64,000 nucleotides of DNA from Phymorhynchus buccinoides (GCA_017654935.2 CM065687.1:16182677-16246676); one strand, 5' to 3'. Shown: positions 52,501 through 61,869, counted from the stretch's first letter. Translations and numbers: made by a program. The notes: generated from the sequence alone by a model not told the origin.

Positions 52501-52839
52501 GTAAAAAAAATAAATTGCATTGCTTGTTTTTCACTCGCTGTTACATAATGGTATTTTTAATTTTTATGCAATAAACAGAAATTAATCAAGGCAGCTATGA
52601 AAACGGCAGGATAAATGTGTAGAAAAAAATGCATTGCTTGTTTTTCAGTCACTGTTACATAGTGGTATTTTAAATTTTCCTGCAATAAACAGAAATCGAT
52701 CAAGGCAGCTATGGACGCCCCCGAGATCCTTCCGTCGGACTTTGCCAAGTTTGAGCGTCCTGCCCAGCTGCACATGGCCTTCAAGGCCCTGAACGACTAC
52801 AAGAAGAAGACGGGGGGCCTGCCAAAGCCACGCTGTGAG
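37438..52839 (+). CDS. UBA1: UBA1 second copy, exons 2-9 (probable alternative haplotype)
   Basis: Exons 37438-37499, 38298-38466, 39671-39805, 41089-41195, 48548-48638, 50507-50639, 52070-52167 and 52693-52839 repeat UBA1 exons 2-9 with identical lengths and phases and an open frame. Only two coding differences were noticed (one silent in exon 6; Asp to Asn in exon 8). Introns match nearly base for base except for mobile-element and repeat differences. Exons 1, 10 and 11 are missing, and contig ends are 500-N gaps. A retained haplotype fits best; a genuine recent partial duplication would give a non-functional gene here. Transcribed, it could not make a complete E1. Confidence 0.9.
37608..37965. 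mobile_element. Copy-2-specific insertion in UBA1 intron 2: pogo-like MITE plus flank
   Basis: Absent from copy 1, where aataatttattttag is continuous. Contains cagtggaacctccctttt...ggaggttctactg (37620-37775), then about 190 bases of unrecognised sequence. One or two events may be involved. Confidence 0.75.
38298..38466 (+). CDS. UBA1: UBA1 exon 3, copy 2
   Basis: Same protein sequence as 24494-24662. Confidence 0.97.
38560..39315 (+). mobile_element. hAT-like element with intact zinc-finger ORF (copy 2)
   Basis: Allelic to 24756-25499. Here the frame from ATG 38832 continues through [17 protein letters not shown] and [11 protein letters not shown] to a stop at 39158, so the CxxC of the finger is kept. 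No catalytic domain. Confidence 0.85.
39552..39670 (+). repeat. One extra 119-bp copy of UBA1 exon 4 5' part (copy 2)
   Basis: A single extra unit precedes the real exon, against two in copy 1. It has a one-base change (tttttcgtgcg). Confidence 0.95.
39671..39805 (+). CDS. UBA1: UBA1 exon 4, copy 2
   Basis: 45 codons identical in protein to 25986-26120; donor is GTGTGT instead of GTCAGT. Confidence 0.95.
40005..40700. repeat. Copy-2-specific retroposon-like block and (CA)n/(GA)n repeats in intron 4
   Basis: Absent from copy 1. It begins with ttatttattt, then tttatagcgcctaatcttta and agctctaagcgctttacata, a core seen in many animal SINEs, and continues into GAGA- and CACA-rich sequence. Joins intron 4 again at catgaatatttac. 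Confidence 0.65.
40791..40865. other. Intronic perfect hairpin (copy 2)
   Basis: Allelic to 26454-26528 but with perfectly complementary 29-base arms (gaggggtaattgcctaaacg.../...cgtttaggcaattacccctc). Confidence 0.75.
41089..41195 (+). CDS. UBA1: UBA1 exon 5, copy 2
   Basis: Same as 26752-26858 in protein and phase. Confidence 0.95.
41471..41648. repeat. DIRS left inverted terminal repeat
   Basis: accaacactcaaaacaatag, caagtcactctagtgaccgt and cccacttccggtcacgcata are all found reverse-complemented at 47571-47744. Confidence 0.9.
42316..43203 (+). CDS. DIRS first ORF, possible Gag-like protein
   Basis: A 295-codon open frame in a GC- and CpG-rich stretch within the DIRS element. It is Arg/Ser/Pro-rich ([33 protein letters not shown]) with no zinc knuckle or named domain visible. 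Position at the 5' side suits a DIRS gag. A 247-bp tandem duplication at its 3' end shifts the frame between copies. Confidence 0.4.
   Translation: MIHSSVTRRMAGSLFSVPAITSVGLIFGFCYLSFFTDLQVPSVGSSTDEDGCRWTVYRSDQEVEGTTDGGASRRSVCSVTRAKHPLSHSSERCHSLGKSDNPHGGLSAGFGSTGRHPDRVVRPRHVSPASSRPIERVGRRDGSTPDPLYDRRGRYSSVDILPSDYQRPLAVTHLYGHTRSGVSATSLKPSPLFARQSVSPEALTHLYTPRDKGCRCGLAPPTAWVRSTRRLGRTDFPDDRTDGTAPVETDYGYRLCPARLVWSTLSGEGASSVRSRPSLRRERSPVRSPRVFYRG
43001..43495 (+). repeat. 247-bp tandem duplication inside DIRS
   Basis: ggcggttgggc...ctggtctggtctacgctgtc...ccttccctccggagggaacg...attctaccgtggctgacgtt occurs from 43001 and again from 43248. 247 is not a multiple of three, so the second copy is in another frame. 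Confidence 0.9.
43700..45842 (+). pseudogene. Central DIRS region, broken frames (expected RT/RNase H)
   Basis: In intact DIRS elements this position holds reverse transcriptase and RNase H. Here many short frames occur and no convincing motif could be read, so it is either heavily decayed or too divergent to identify by eye. Confidence 0.4.
45843..46988 (+). pseudogene. DIRS tyrosine recombinase with one in-frame stop
   Basis: Two open stretches in the same frame (45843-46238 and 46302-46988) are separated by a single TAG at 46236-46238 with coding-like sequence across it. Recognisable recombinase features in order: a core Arg in [31 protein letters not shown], the HxxR motif in [16 protein letters not shown] and [14 protein letters not shown] carrying Trp and the nucleophile Tyr. 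These match DIRS/Ngaro-type recombinases, which cut and rejoin DNA through a 3'-phosphotyrosine. The catalytic residues survive, but the stop should prevent full-length product. Confidence 0.85.
47027..47293 (+). pseudogene. Second, diverged copy of the recombinase C-terminal catalytic segment
   Basis: A separate frame reads [18 protein letters not shown] and [14 protein letters not shown], i.e. HxxR, Trp and Tyr again, 347 bases after the first set. Upstream 46870-46990 also echoes 46550-46640 (cttcaggggttctaggaggc versus ttaggggctctagaagaag). It is a duplicated C-terminal domain with considerable divergence. Confidence 0.8.
47432..47533. repeat. DIRS internal complementary region
   Basis: ctattgttttgagtgttggt/acagtatgattat is the reverse complement of the left end, and ttggtagattttttattaat/cttactatc...ttaccaacactcaaaacaa is the reverse complement of the right end. 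The junction of the two is the expected DIRS circle-junction template. Confidence 0.9.
47571..47744. repeat. DIRS right inverted terminal repeat
   Basis: Mirror of 41471-41648; followed by a terminal extension (ggtaagtatttaattatata...) unique to the right end and present in the internal complementary region. Confidence 0.9.
48548..48638 (+). CDS. UBA1: UBA1 exon 6, copy 2
   Basis: Matches 27866-27956; one silent difference (TCC for TCA in Ser). Confidence 0.95.
48745..48945. mobile_element. piggyBac-like MITE, copy 2
   Basis: Allelic to 28063-28285 with TTAA on both sides and about 20 bases fewer inside. Confidence 0.75.
49341..49508 (-). mobile_element. SINE family B, copy 2
   Basis: Allelic to 28675-28847; here the flanking atcatgagtg is identical on both sides. 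Confidence 0.8.
49940..50188. mobile_element. Copy-2-specific piggyBac-like MITE in intron 6
   Basis: CCCTTTCACCGCCAGCC and ACATTGGCGGTGAAAGGG ends with TTAA on both sides. Copy 1 has the empty site (tactttaaacag near 29277) with a single TTAA, proving insertion or precise excision. Confidence 0.9.
50507..50639 (+). CDS. UBA1: UBA1 exon 7, copy 2
   Basis: Identical in protein to 29595-29727. Confidence 0.95.
52070..52167 (+). CDS. UBA1: UBA1 exon 8, copy 2
   Basis: Same as 31156-31253 except MPKTINF for MPKTIDF. Confidence 0.95.
52454..52604 (+). repeat. 114-bp duplication at the exon 9 acceptor, copy 2
   Basis: Pseudo-acceptor at 52579, 114 bases before the exon start 52693, as in copy 1. 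Confidence 0.9.
52693..52839 (+). CDS. UBA1: UBA1 exon 9, copy 2
   Basis: Same as 31779-31925. Similarity to copy 1 continues to about 53310 and then stops. Confidence 0.95.
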
Positions 52840-53309
52840 GTAGGGGCTTCTGGGTTTGCCTGCCGTTAACTTCTGTGGGGGTGGGATTACTTGACAGTGT
52901 TTTTGCCTTGTGTTTTCTATTGTCATAACTTTTTCTTCAGGAGCAATACATTCGCCCAACACATCAGTCTACACTCCCACCGAAGGCAAAGACATTCACG
53001 GCCAAGTAACCTGCCATGTGTTTGTCTATTTTTATTACAGCTTATGTGACTACTTATAATGGGTGTTCATGCTCATGAGCGTTTACCATATTTTTCGGTT
53101 TATGTGGCACCCCCCAAACAAAAATTATTTACTTTGTCATATTATAAGGTGCAGGGGTCTCAGTCTCACAGAGGCGTCTGTGAAATTCAGGTTGCTCCCG
53201 CCTGGAGAGTGCATTTGCAGCCACCCATTTTTTATTTATTTTTATTTGCATGCGATTTTTGTGTGACTGATGGGAAAAGAGTGTGTGTGTGGAAATTTTG
53301 ACCAAATGA

Positions 53310-54140
53310 CAACTTTTTCGCTGCGAGGGAGAGGTGGGAGAGGGAGCAGGATGAAGGGGACAAAGTGAAGAAGTATAGAGAGAGAGAGATGAGAGAGAGA
53401 TGGAGAGAGAGAGAGACGCAGAGAGCGAGAGAGAGAGATCACTCTTAAGGGAGATGAGAGAGAGAGAGGAGAACCTGGGGAGAAGAGAAGAAGAAAAGAG
53501 CGTATCAACAACAAAAAAGAGAAGGAAAATAAAAATAAAATAAAATAAAAAGAGAAATTAGAAAAATAAAATAAAATAAGACAAGAGAACTTTAAAAAAA
53601 AAAGAAGACCAAAACATAGTGGAGGGGGAAAAAGTGTAATAGCTTGCACAGACCTGCATTCGGTGAAGCACAATGGCACACCTCAAATAACAGTGACCAT
53701 CATACCAGAATGCACCTAGTGTGAAATGAGTCACCATGACTTGAACATACCTAAAATTGACACTTTGCTGCTTGCACCCCCCCCACCCCCCTACCTTTTT
53801 CTCTAAACATTCTACTTGTCCCAATCAGTTAACAAAAAACTACAACAGTCAGTTCATGTGTGTGGGAAAGAGAGGGAAGGGAGGGAAGCAGTGTGTGTGT
53901 GTGTGTGTGGTTTGTGTGTGCTGTGTGTGTGTGTGTGTGTTGGTGTGTGTATGTGTTTGTTTGTGTGTGTGTGAGAGTGCATGTACACATGTGGTGTGCT
54001 TGCATCTGCGCGCGTGGTGTGTGTGTGTGTGTGTGTGAATGTGTGCTGTGCGTGTGCATGTGCATGTGAGTGTGTGCGTGTGTGTGCATGTGTTTGTGTG
54101 TGAGTGAGTGAGTGTGTGCGCATGTGTGACAATCATCATG
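53310..54140. repeat. GA-rich, A-rich and GT-rich simple sequence, copy-2 specific
   Basis: Copy 2 diverges from copy 1 here. (GA)n-like 53330-53480, A-rich 53500-53620, (GT)n-like 53890-54130. No exon 10 is found. Confidence 0.75.
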
Positions 54141-54174
54141 TGGTGTTTGTTTTTTCCTAATAAACATGGTTGTC

Positions 54175-54297
54175 CTTTTATTTTGTGTGATTGCATGACT
54201 GCTATTGCTAATAAGTATGCTAATATTCCGTTGTTTTATTTTGTGTGATTGCATGACTGCTATTGCTAATAAGTATGCTAATATTCCGTTGTCCTTT
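54175..54297. repeat. ~61-bp tandem duplication
   Basis: ttttattttgtgtgattgca...taataagtatgctaatattc occurs twice in direct succession. Confidence 0.95.
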
Positions 54298-54569
54298 TAT
54301 TTCTTCAATATGTGCATTATAAACTTATTTATTGCCAGCATGTTGACTAATTGAGTGAACATTACTCACAACTTAGCGCTTTGGGATCATACAAAATAAA
54401 GCACTACATCATAAAAATATTGTTACTATTGTACCATGTAAAAACTTATTAAAACAATAAAAGGTATATTTTTACATAGGAAGTGGGTGGGTAGGGAAGG
54501 GATGATGGGGATAACTGACATTGATGGGATTTGTTATGGCGCATACTTCTTCTTCATATTCCCAGGAAA

Positions 54570-54870
54570 AATGGGTAAGGTACGTATTATTGTCCGTTTT
54601 TTCATTTTTCACTGGTCTCCCCGCTGCGCACAACCAACACATTCCGATTTCGGAGGAGCTCAAAGTGAGAAAAAATATTTGGAAGATTTTTTTTTTAAAG
54701 GCATGAGAATGGGCCAATAACTTAACAAGTCAGAAAGATAGTATATGACAGAAAGCAAAGGGAAAAGGCAGAGTCAAAGAGAGTGACAGTTCAGAGGAAG
54801 TTACAAACAAGCACAGAACTTCCAGAAGGTGGGGGAACTATTTTTTACAAAAGCCCCCCCCCCCCCCCCC
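54570..54870 (+). mobile_element. Interspersed repeat (same family as 30095-30690)
   Basis: Contains ggtctccccgctgcgcacaa, agcaaagggaaaaggcagag and cacagaacttccagaaggtg in the reverse order and strand of the copy in UBA1 intron 7. Followed by poly-C at 54857-54872. Confidence 0.7.
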
Positions 54871-54879
54871 CTGACGTAT

Positions 54880-55608
54880 CCCTCATGGCGGAGGGATGGC
54901 GCATACAAGGTTGAGGACAGACCAGCTCCAAACTCAAAAAGAAAGACTGCTTGGTATGCCAGGTCTCGGAACAACAAGTTGAACAACAAAAGCAGGTGCA
55001 ACTAAAAACAGCAATTCTGGTCCCTTCTCTGAGCTAAGAACTTATGAAATTCTTAATTGTGCCCAGTGCACAATTGAATAACACTTCCATGGGAGTCGTG
55101 CACGCGACTCCAACACCTTCTCTCTACCTTTTTCCCCTGAATATAATAGCAAAACTATTCCCCCTCTCCCCCCTTTTGTATCTCCAGCTCTATTTCTCAG
55201 TATACACCCAGGTGATTTCTCACCCACCCTCACCCATACCCCACTTGCTCTTTTCTCTGCATACAGGTGACTCAATATCCAGCCCTCCAGTCAGCCAGGC
55301 AGGTAGGCCGGGCCCCCTTGTCTACCTGTGGCTATGAAAAGAGGTCTAAACAGCATTCCTTCTCTCAGTCTCCTCTATCCTTTGTTCAGCCACTGTGGGA
55401 AAATAGCTCTAACCCACTGACTCCCCTCCTCCTTACCTGCCACATTTCATTGTACCCCACATTACCCCCCTCCCTTTCCTGTGTAGTGCTCTCTCCCTCT
55501 GGCCTTCTGTTACCCATCATTTACAATGGATGAAAAACATAAAAACTGTGTAAACGTCTAATTACTTTCCCATTCGCGGGCCTAAGTTTGTAAATGTCAA
55601 TATTGCCC
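54880..55608. other. No supported gene
   Basis: C/T-rich noncoding sequence with short open frames only; ends at the gap. Confidence 0.5.
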
Positions 55609-56108
55609 NNNNNNNNNNNNNNNNNNNNNNNNNNNNNNNNNNNNNNNNNNNNNNNNNNNNNNNNNNNNNNNNNNNNNNNNNNNNNNNNNNNNNNNNNNNN
55701 NNNNNNNNNNNNNNNNNNNNNNNNNNNNNNNNNNNNNNNNNNNNNNNNNNNNNNNNNNNNNNNNNNNNNNNNNNNNNNNNNNNNNNNNNNNNNNNNNNNN
55801 NNNNNNNNNNNNNNNNNNNNNNNNNNNNNNNNNNNNNNNNNNNNNNNNNNNNNNNNNNNNNNNNNNNNNNNNNNNNNNNNNNNNNNNNNNNNNNNNNNNN
55901 NNNNNNNNNNNNNNNNNNNNNNNNNNNNNNNNNNNNNNNNNNNNNNNNNNNNNNNNNNNNNNNNNNNNNNNNNNNNNNNNNNNNNNNNNNNNNNNNNNNN
56001 NNNNNNNNNNNNNNNNNNNNNNNNNNNNNNNNNNNNNNNNNNNNNNNNNNNNNNNNNNNNNNNNNNNNNNNNNNNNNNNNNNNNNNNNNNNNNNNNNNNN
56101 NNNNNNNN
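55609..56108. other. Assembly gap, exactly 500 N
   Basis: Second fixed-size N block. Confidence 1.
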
Positions 56109-56185
56109 CCTTCTTTCTTTTACTTATTCGTGGATTGCGCACAGGTTTCTGCACGGAATCTGCATATGTGTGTACACCGCCTTAG

Positions 56186-57430
56186 AAAAAAAGAATACCA
56201 CAGCAAAGTTAATACAATGAATATTTATTCCTAAATGTGCATATTTATTGCTATCTGTGTTGTGTGTGTTGGGCCCTGTGAATGAACTACGGTGTATTTT
56301 GCTATCATTATCCTTTAAAAGTCACATAAAAACTTTTTATCGTTATCACATCAAGAATTTTAAAAAAAAGGATCTCTCAAGTCAAGGCCAAGGTCCCCAG
56401 ACTGGGTATATCTTGATAATCTTCCACCCAACACAATGGAAAAGGGTGTAAATTCGCAACCTCAACACCCACCCCATTTTCGCATTGAAAATGTTCAGAG
56501 GCAACATTTTGCCTTGCTTGGATCAGGGATAGGGTTACAATCAGGTCATTTCCATGAAACGGAACAATATGTGACCCATTTTATGATTTATACATTTGGA
56601 AACTTCAGACAATTATCTTTCTAATGTATGATACAAGAACAATTCTTGTATATTTTTCCGTTCCAGAGTTGTGAGCATTTAAAGTTAGTAGGGCGAGTGT
56701 CGGCCATTTTGAGAAAACACAGTTTAAAGTCTAGCATAGCTGAAGAAAATGCATTGACCTACTCGTTTTAAAACACTTAATAGGCCATTTAGCTTTATAA
56801 ATGTGAAAGATAATATGTTACAGAAAGATAATATGTGATGCAGCACAGGAAAACAAGGCTAAAGTCGGGCAGCCACAAGACAGAGAAAGAGAGATTTGAT
56901 TACATGAAAAATTGTTCAAAATAAACTATTAGAGATAGATGAATTCTGTTTTTTGCCTGTTAATCTGTTGTCTCTGGCCTTTCTGAAAATATGAATAAAT
57001 CAAAAGTGATCATTTACGACATTAGCCTGGTTTTCCTGTGCTGCATCACATATGTTACAGACACAAACATTACCATAATTCAAAATTGACAAAAAATGAG
57101 ATTTTTGACTTTGCAAGCCTGTTGTGAGAAACTAGTCTAGCGACTTATGTCCCTTTCGTGGTGCTCAGTCACAGTTATGTGGGTTTTTTTAGGCTTGTGT
57201 GTGTGGGTTTACTTTTTTTTTTAATGTGTGTGTGTGTTTAATTTTTTTAAAACTTTCCTCCCTGTTTATAATTTTTGATTTTTCAATGAAAGAAGTACTT
57301 TATTCACATTTTTTTTCCGGTGAAATTGCGACTCGTGGCTTATTTTTCACTCACAAACATGGAACAAAACTGCCTCTAATTGAACAATGCCTCTAATATC
57401 GAAAACAACTTGGACATGAATAAATCGTAT
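56186..57430. other. No supported gene
   Basis: AT-rich sequence. Segments near 56805-56850 and 57040-57060 (agataatatgtgatgcagca / tgctgcatcacatatgttac) are inverted to each other, suggesting an old inverted-repeat element of about 250 bases (56800-57065). No exon-like sequence. Confidence 0.5.
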
Positions 57431-57432
57431 TA

Positions 57433-57950
57433 AAAATGCGGCAAATGTTAAGATCAGCTCCCTCCAGCTGTTCCTGCGTGTCTCAGCTTAATGAAAAAGG
57501 CAATGACTGGTGGGCCAACTTCACCCTGGAACAGCGGAGGGAGCTGATCTTAGCGTTAGCCCAAAATGCCACCATCACATCTCGCCATATAGCTGTATGC
57601 ATGCCAGTCAAGTCGTTTCCGACTATGACAGCCAGATAGTTGAGGGGGGCAGCTGCTATTCAGGCAGGCTGGGCTATAATTTGTTTATAGCAGAGGATGC
57701 CTTGCCCAGGGTACATCCCCACTCTGTGCCAAAGTGATTCGAGGACAACGCTAGTGTTGCGGAAGGTCCCCAAAGGCCAACCCATCCCAGTGGCTGTAGC
57801 CCTCTTCTTTTTCTTCGATCGCTCAGACAGTTTCCTGTCAATTATGAGCGCAGATGCATCATGCTGCCGTTATGCGCCTAAGCAAGAAATATTTAGGCCC
57901 AGCATGTCCGACTTCGGCTGGAGGAAATCTTTTTGAAAGTGTTTATTGAA
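57433..57950. mobile_element. Hairpin repeat plus interspersed repeat fragments
   Basis: aagatcagctccctccagct at 57450 is mirrored by ggagggagctgatcttagcg at 57537. Next, 57690-57730 (gcccagggtacatccccact) matches the minus strand of 17950-17985, and 57800-57890 matches the minus strand of 3741-3830. So this is a fuller copy of a repeat seen in pieces elsewhere. Confidence 0.6.
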
Positions 57951-57959
57951 AAAAGGCAG

Positions 57960-58120
57960 GAGACTGGACCGGAAATGCAGAAAGATAGTAGATGACAGCA
58001 AGCAAAGGGAAAAGACAGTCAAAGACAGTGACAGTTTAGAGGAAGCTACAAGCACAGAACTTCCAGAAGGTGGGGGCACTATTTATACAAAAGACCCCCG
58101 GTATCCCCACAAGGGTAAAC
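57960..58120 (+). mobile_element. Interspersed repeat fragment (30095 family)
   Basis: gcagaaagatagtagatgac, agcaaagggaaaag and cacagaacttccagaaggtg as in 54720-54840. Confidence 0.7.
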
Positions 58121-58337
58121 GCCCTTAAGTATGAGAGTCATAGTCTTCTTCCACGAAAGACTAAGTAAGCCGTACTACAATGATTATTACTGTAGAAAAT
58201 CAGCAATTCTACAGCTCTCATGTTACTATTGGCCCCTACTGCAGGCCAATGTCAACCAATGAAAAAAGCCTTTTTTGCACAAGGGCCAACAAAATCTCGC
58301 CATAAATAAGGGGCTAAATCAATACACATGATGGCGA

Positions 58338-58487
58338 AGGGCCAGTCACACGTCCACTAAAATCGCACGACTACAATGCGATTGAATCACGTGATCTCGA
58401 TGCGCCAATCACATTTGTTCTTGGAGACCACATGATCGAATCGTATCGTACAGTTGTGCGATTTTAGTGGACGTGTGGTCGGCCCTT
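58338..58487. mobile_element. 150-bp MITE with ~35-bp inverted repeats
   Basis: agggccagtcacacgtccac/taaaatcgcac is mirrored by gtgcgattttagtggacgtg/tggtcggccct. Noncoding. Confidence 0.85.
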
Positions 58488-58589
58488 AAGCTTCACTCAT
58501 AATATTTTACAACCCCACCCCCCCCTCCCAGCTTGTTATACCACTTTGTTTTAGAGTAAAAAATAAATCGGTTTTCCTTATGTCAATAC

Positions 58590-58882
58590 AGTGGAACCTC
58601 CCTTATAAGACTTTCCATTATAAGACTCCCTCCCACATAAGACCTACTTCTCTGAGACATTGCCCTTCTTTGATGAACAAAAAACCTGGTAATATTTGCT
58701 ACTGGTAATATTTCGGAAATTTACTTCCCTTTATGAAACGCATTCATGGACTAAATTAAAATAGGCTGTGTGTGCCACACTCGAGGTTAAATCTTAGCCC
58801 TTCTTTGTATATTAACATTACCTCCCTTACAAAACCTCATTTGGGATGATTTTTTAAGGTCTTATATAGGAGGTTCCACTGT
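58590..58882. mobile_element. pogo/Tc1-mariner-like MITE with internal insertion
   Basis: cagtggaacctcccttataa at the left, aggaggttccactg at the right, TA on both sides. The middle (58675-58800) is extra sequence relative to the copy at 34968. Confidence 0.8.
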
Positions 58883-59007
58883 AAAACCTTCACACAGTCT
58901 GTCTCTTGTGCATCACGCTGGTTTTTCATGGTTACAACAACAAAAAATGTTAAGGGATACTAACCAATGGATGTCTATAAACCCACATTTTTACCCCGAT
59001 ACATGCG

Positions 59008-59202
59008 CAGACCTGTTTACTCTACTCTTTTTGAGTAGTATTCTACTCAATTTGGACCTCTACTACTCTTCAAAATTGAAAATAATGCTCTAATTACTCA
59101 TTTTCAGTGAACATTGATGGTTTAATGAAGAGGACTACGCATTTCACACCAAGACTACTCATTTCACCTATCCAGACTACTCAAGACTTGTAAACAGGTC
59201 TG
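59008..59202. mobile_element. hAT-like MITE, 6-bp target duplication
   Basis: CAGACCTGTTTAC and GTAAACAGGTCTG ends flanked by catgcg on both sides. Ends resemble the CAGACCTGCCTAC family. The interior resembles 24260-24450 in UBA1 intron 2 (ctacacatttcacaccgaaa versus ctacgcatttcacaccaaga). Confidence 0.85.
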
Positions 59203-59274
59203 CATGCGCTTCAAATTTGGATGTTTTCTTAGACTTTCTGTTAATATTTTAAAAAGCACCTACAGCAGACTGAA

Positions 59275-59440
59275 GGAGCAGTGGCTGAGCGGATAAAGAC
59301 GCTGTCTCATCATGTTAAGGATTGAAAATTTGGGGTTCAATTCCCATTTTGCATGCTGCGTGCGTCCAGGGGAAAGACACTTCACTCCTATTTTTTGCAC
59401 TCCACCCAGGTAATAATAAATGGGTATCTGACTTTGGGGG
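59275..59440 (+). mobile_element. tRNA-derived SINE
   Basis: agcagtggctgagcggataa (box A) and ggggttcaattccca (box B), then a body with cactccacccaggtaataat and aaatgggtatctgactttgg. Not a functional tRNA. Confidence 0.75.
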
Positions 59441-59584
59441 AAGTAAATTTCAACGTTTTTTTAAACCAACTTTTATTGACTTGCTTCTACAAGTTTTAAC
59501 TGCTCCAATCTGCATTCTTAAAACCCTCTCCTTATTTCAGCTCTCTCCGCCATTTTCTTTTTGTCCACCCATCGAATATTCACC

Positions 59585-59640
59585 AAATGTCCCATATGTG
59601 CCTGTATGCAGGTAGGAGGACATGAAACAAACCGATGATG
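59585..59640 (-). mobile_element. SINE family A fragment
   Basis: The minus strand reads gtttcatgtcctcc...caggcacatatgggacatt. Confidence 0.6.
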
Positions 59641-60096
59641 GGGAGGAGGCAAAGGCAGTTGAAGCAGATGTTGGCTTCCATCTTCCAACGTCAAGCCCTT
59701 GATGTGGTGAATTGAATCACCATGGATTGCAGGATGTCCTGAATTGCAGGATTTTTAAATTGCCAAGTAAGCCGGCATCACCGGATTATAAAAATTTGAG
59801 AAGCAACGGTTTTCTTGCACACACAAACACACTTATACAATAAAAAGGGCCTGATTTTTTCCCTTGCAAGTGGTTGCTTTGTGTCTTTAGAAGCAAATTA
59901 CTTCCCTTTTTGTTGTTGACATCTTTATTTTATTTCATGAATGTGTAGCCATTGCATACAGGCCGGTGGCTTTACAATTAAAATTTTCAGTTTCAGATTT
60001 AAAAAGGGGCCAGATATAAGCATTTGCTATATTCCAAGGAATGTAGCACTTGTACTAGTCCAGAGGGGTAAAAATAAAAAAAATAGCAGTAAATTT

Positions 60097-60098
<2 letters not shown>

Positions 60099-60139
<41 letters not shown>
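60099..60139. repeat. (GT)n microsatellite
   Basis: About 40 bases of GT. Confidence 0.95.
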
Positions 60140-60142
<3 letters not shown>

Positions 60143-60551
60143 CCCCTGCACTCCGTTGGGGCCACCCCCTTGCAGGATTTTTGAAATTTCCCAGGAGCAC
60201 CCATGAATAGCTGACTCTATGGTCACTAGATATGGGACCTTTACCTTTTTTGTTTTCGACTGCAGACTATTTTTTCTGTGCTTAATTCTGTGCAGGTATC
60301 ATGCATGAGCTGTTCTTGAACATTAAACTGTGCTATTTCAGAGGCCAAAATTGTTTATAATAATTCATTCAAAACCTTCTGTGGGTATACTGGAGGAGGG
60401 TGGGGTGGGGTATGTGTGTTTTTTGTACAAATAACAAGACCAAATTAAGAAGGTGTAATATTTCTTTGGAATGATTTGCTCTCGAACATGTTGATATTCT
60501 GCTTTTGTGTTTAAAAAAGACGAAGCTGGATAAAATGTTGATATTCAAGAT

Positions 60552-61163
60552 ACAGTGGGACCTCCCTTATAAGACCTCCCGTTATAAGACTCCCTCCCAC
60601 ATTAGACCTACTGGGTACTTCTCTGAGACATTGCCCGGTAAAGGTCAAGATGTGCCACCCCCCCTACCTATCTCGGTTAATTGTATTTTTCCGTTATTGC
60701 CTTTCTTACCATACATAAAGCTGTATTTTAGGAACATTTTTAGCTAATAACCTTTTTGGAATACTAACCCTAACCCTAGCCCTAACCCTAACCCTACCCC
60801 CCACCGTATAAGACGGAAAAACGCAACGAACCACAACTGTGACAAATCGCGGTGTACTGCAGTACATAGTGGGGGGTAGGGTTAGGTTTAGGGGTAGGGT
60901 TAGGGTTAGTATTCCAAAAAGGTAATTAGCTAAAAATGTTCCTAAAATACAGCTTTATGTATGGTAAGAAAGGCAAAAACGGAAAAATACAATTAACCGA
61001 GAAATGCATGGGGGGTGGCACATCTTTACCTTTACCCATTGCCCTTCTTTGTAAGTATTAAAATTACCTCCCTTATAAGACCCCTCCCTTATAAGACCCC
61101 TCCCTTATAAGACCTCATTTTGGATGATTTTTTAAGGTCTTATAAGGGAGGTTTCACTGTATA
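60552..61163. mobile_element. pogo-like MITE carrying a nested foldback element
   Basis: cagtgggacctcccttataa and aagggaggtttcactg ends. The MITE is interrupted after gagacattgccc by the foldback at 60641 and resumes with cattgcccttctttgtaagt. Confidence 0.85.
60641..61035. mobile_element. Foldback element with telomere-like repeats in the arms
   Basis: The left end ggtaaaggtcaagatgtgcc is mirrored by ggcacatctttacctttacc. Arms of about 155 bases include gctgtattttaggaacattt and its reverse complement and end in degenerate (CCCTAA)n and (TTAGGG)n at 60765-60800 and 60880-60912. cattgccc flanks both sides, an 8-bp target duplication. Confidence 0.9.
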
Positions 61164-61409
61164 TTAAAATGAAATGCAATTCAGATTCTTAAATACCTGG
61201 GCAAAATATACACATCTTGAATGTTTGAATACCATAATTGATGTGGTCTAAGAGGAGATACATTGTCTAATTTTATTATTGTAAGAAATTTTCATATAGG
61301 ATTACATGGTATTAAATTAGGTTTATGTATTGAGGTGGGTCATGTAATTGCATAAATATGGAATACACTGAATGGGTCATGACTGTGCATTCAAGATCAA
61401 CAAAAAATA

Positions 61410-61564
<155 letters not shown>

Positions 61565-61869
61565 CTGTTTTTCTTTCTGTCCAAATCCCTTTATCAAGTC
61601 AGTATTGCTTGTCATTACATACAATGTATTCGTTCCTCCTAGTTGCTGGTATACCAATCAAGGAGCTTTGTGCATTGGCACAATGTATCTTTAAAAAGGC
61701 TTACAGTTAGTTACTTGGCTAACACATACATAAACACTTTTTAATTAACCTTAGCAAGTTTCAAATTCTGTACTGAAGCTCCACCTCTATCTAAGTGCGG
61801 ATTAAGCACTCACTCCTTTCAAACACTTTGGATATAAAAAATGGTACTGAATATCTTCCTGCACTTTAA

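Noticed and set aside
37438..52839. Copy 2 as a functional UBA1 paralogue
   Set aside because: Lacks exon 1 and exons 10 onward within its contig, and introns are too similar; haplotype duplication is simpler.
54472..54720. Open frames at 54472-54720
   Set aside because: They lie in an interspersed repeat shared with 30095-30690 and show no conserved protein.
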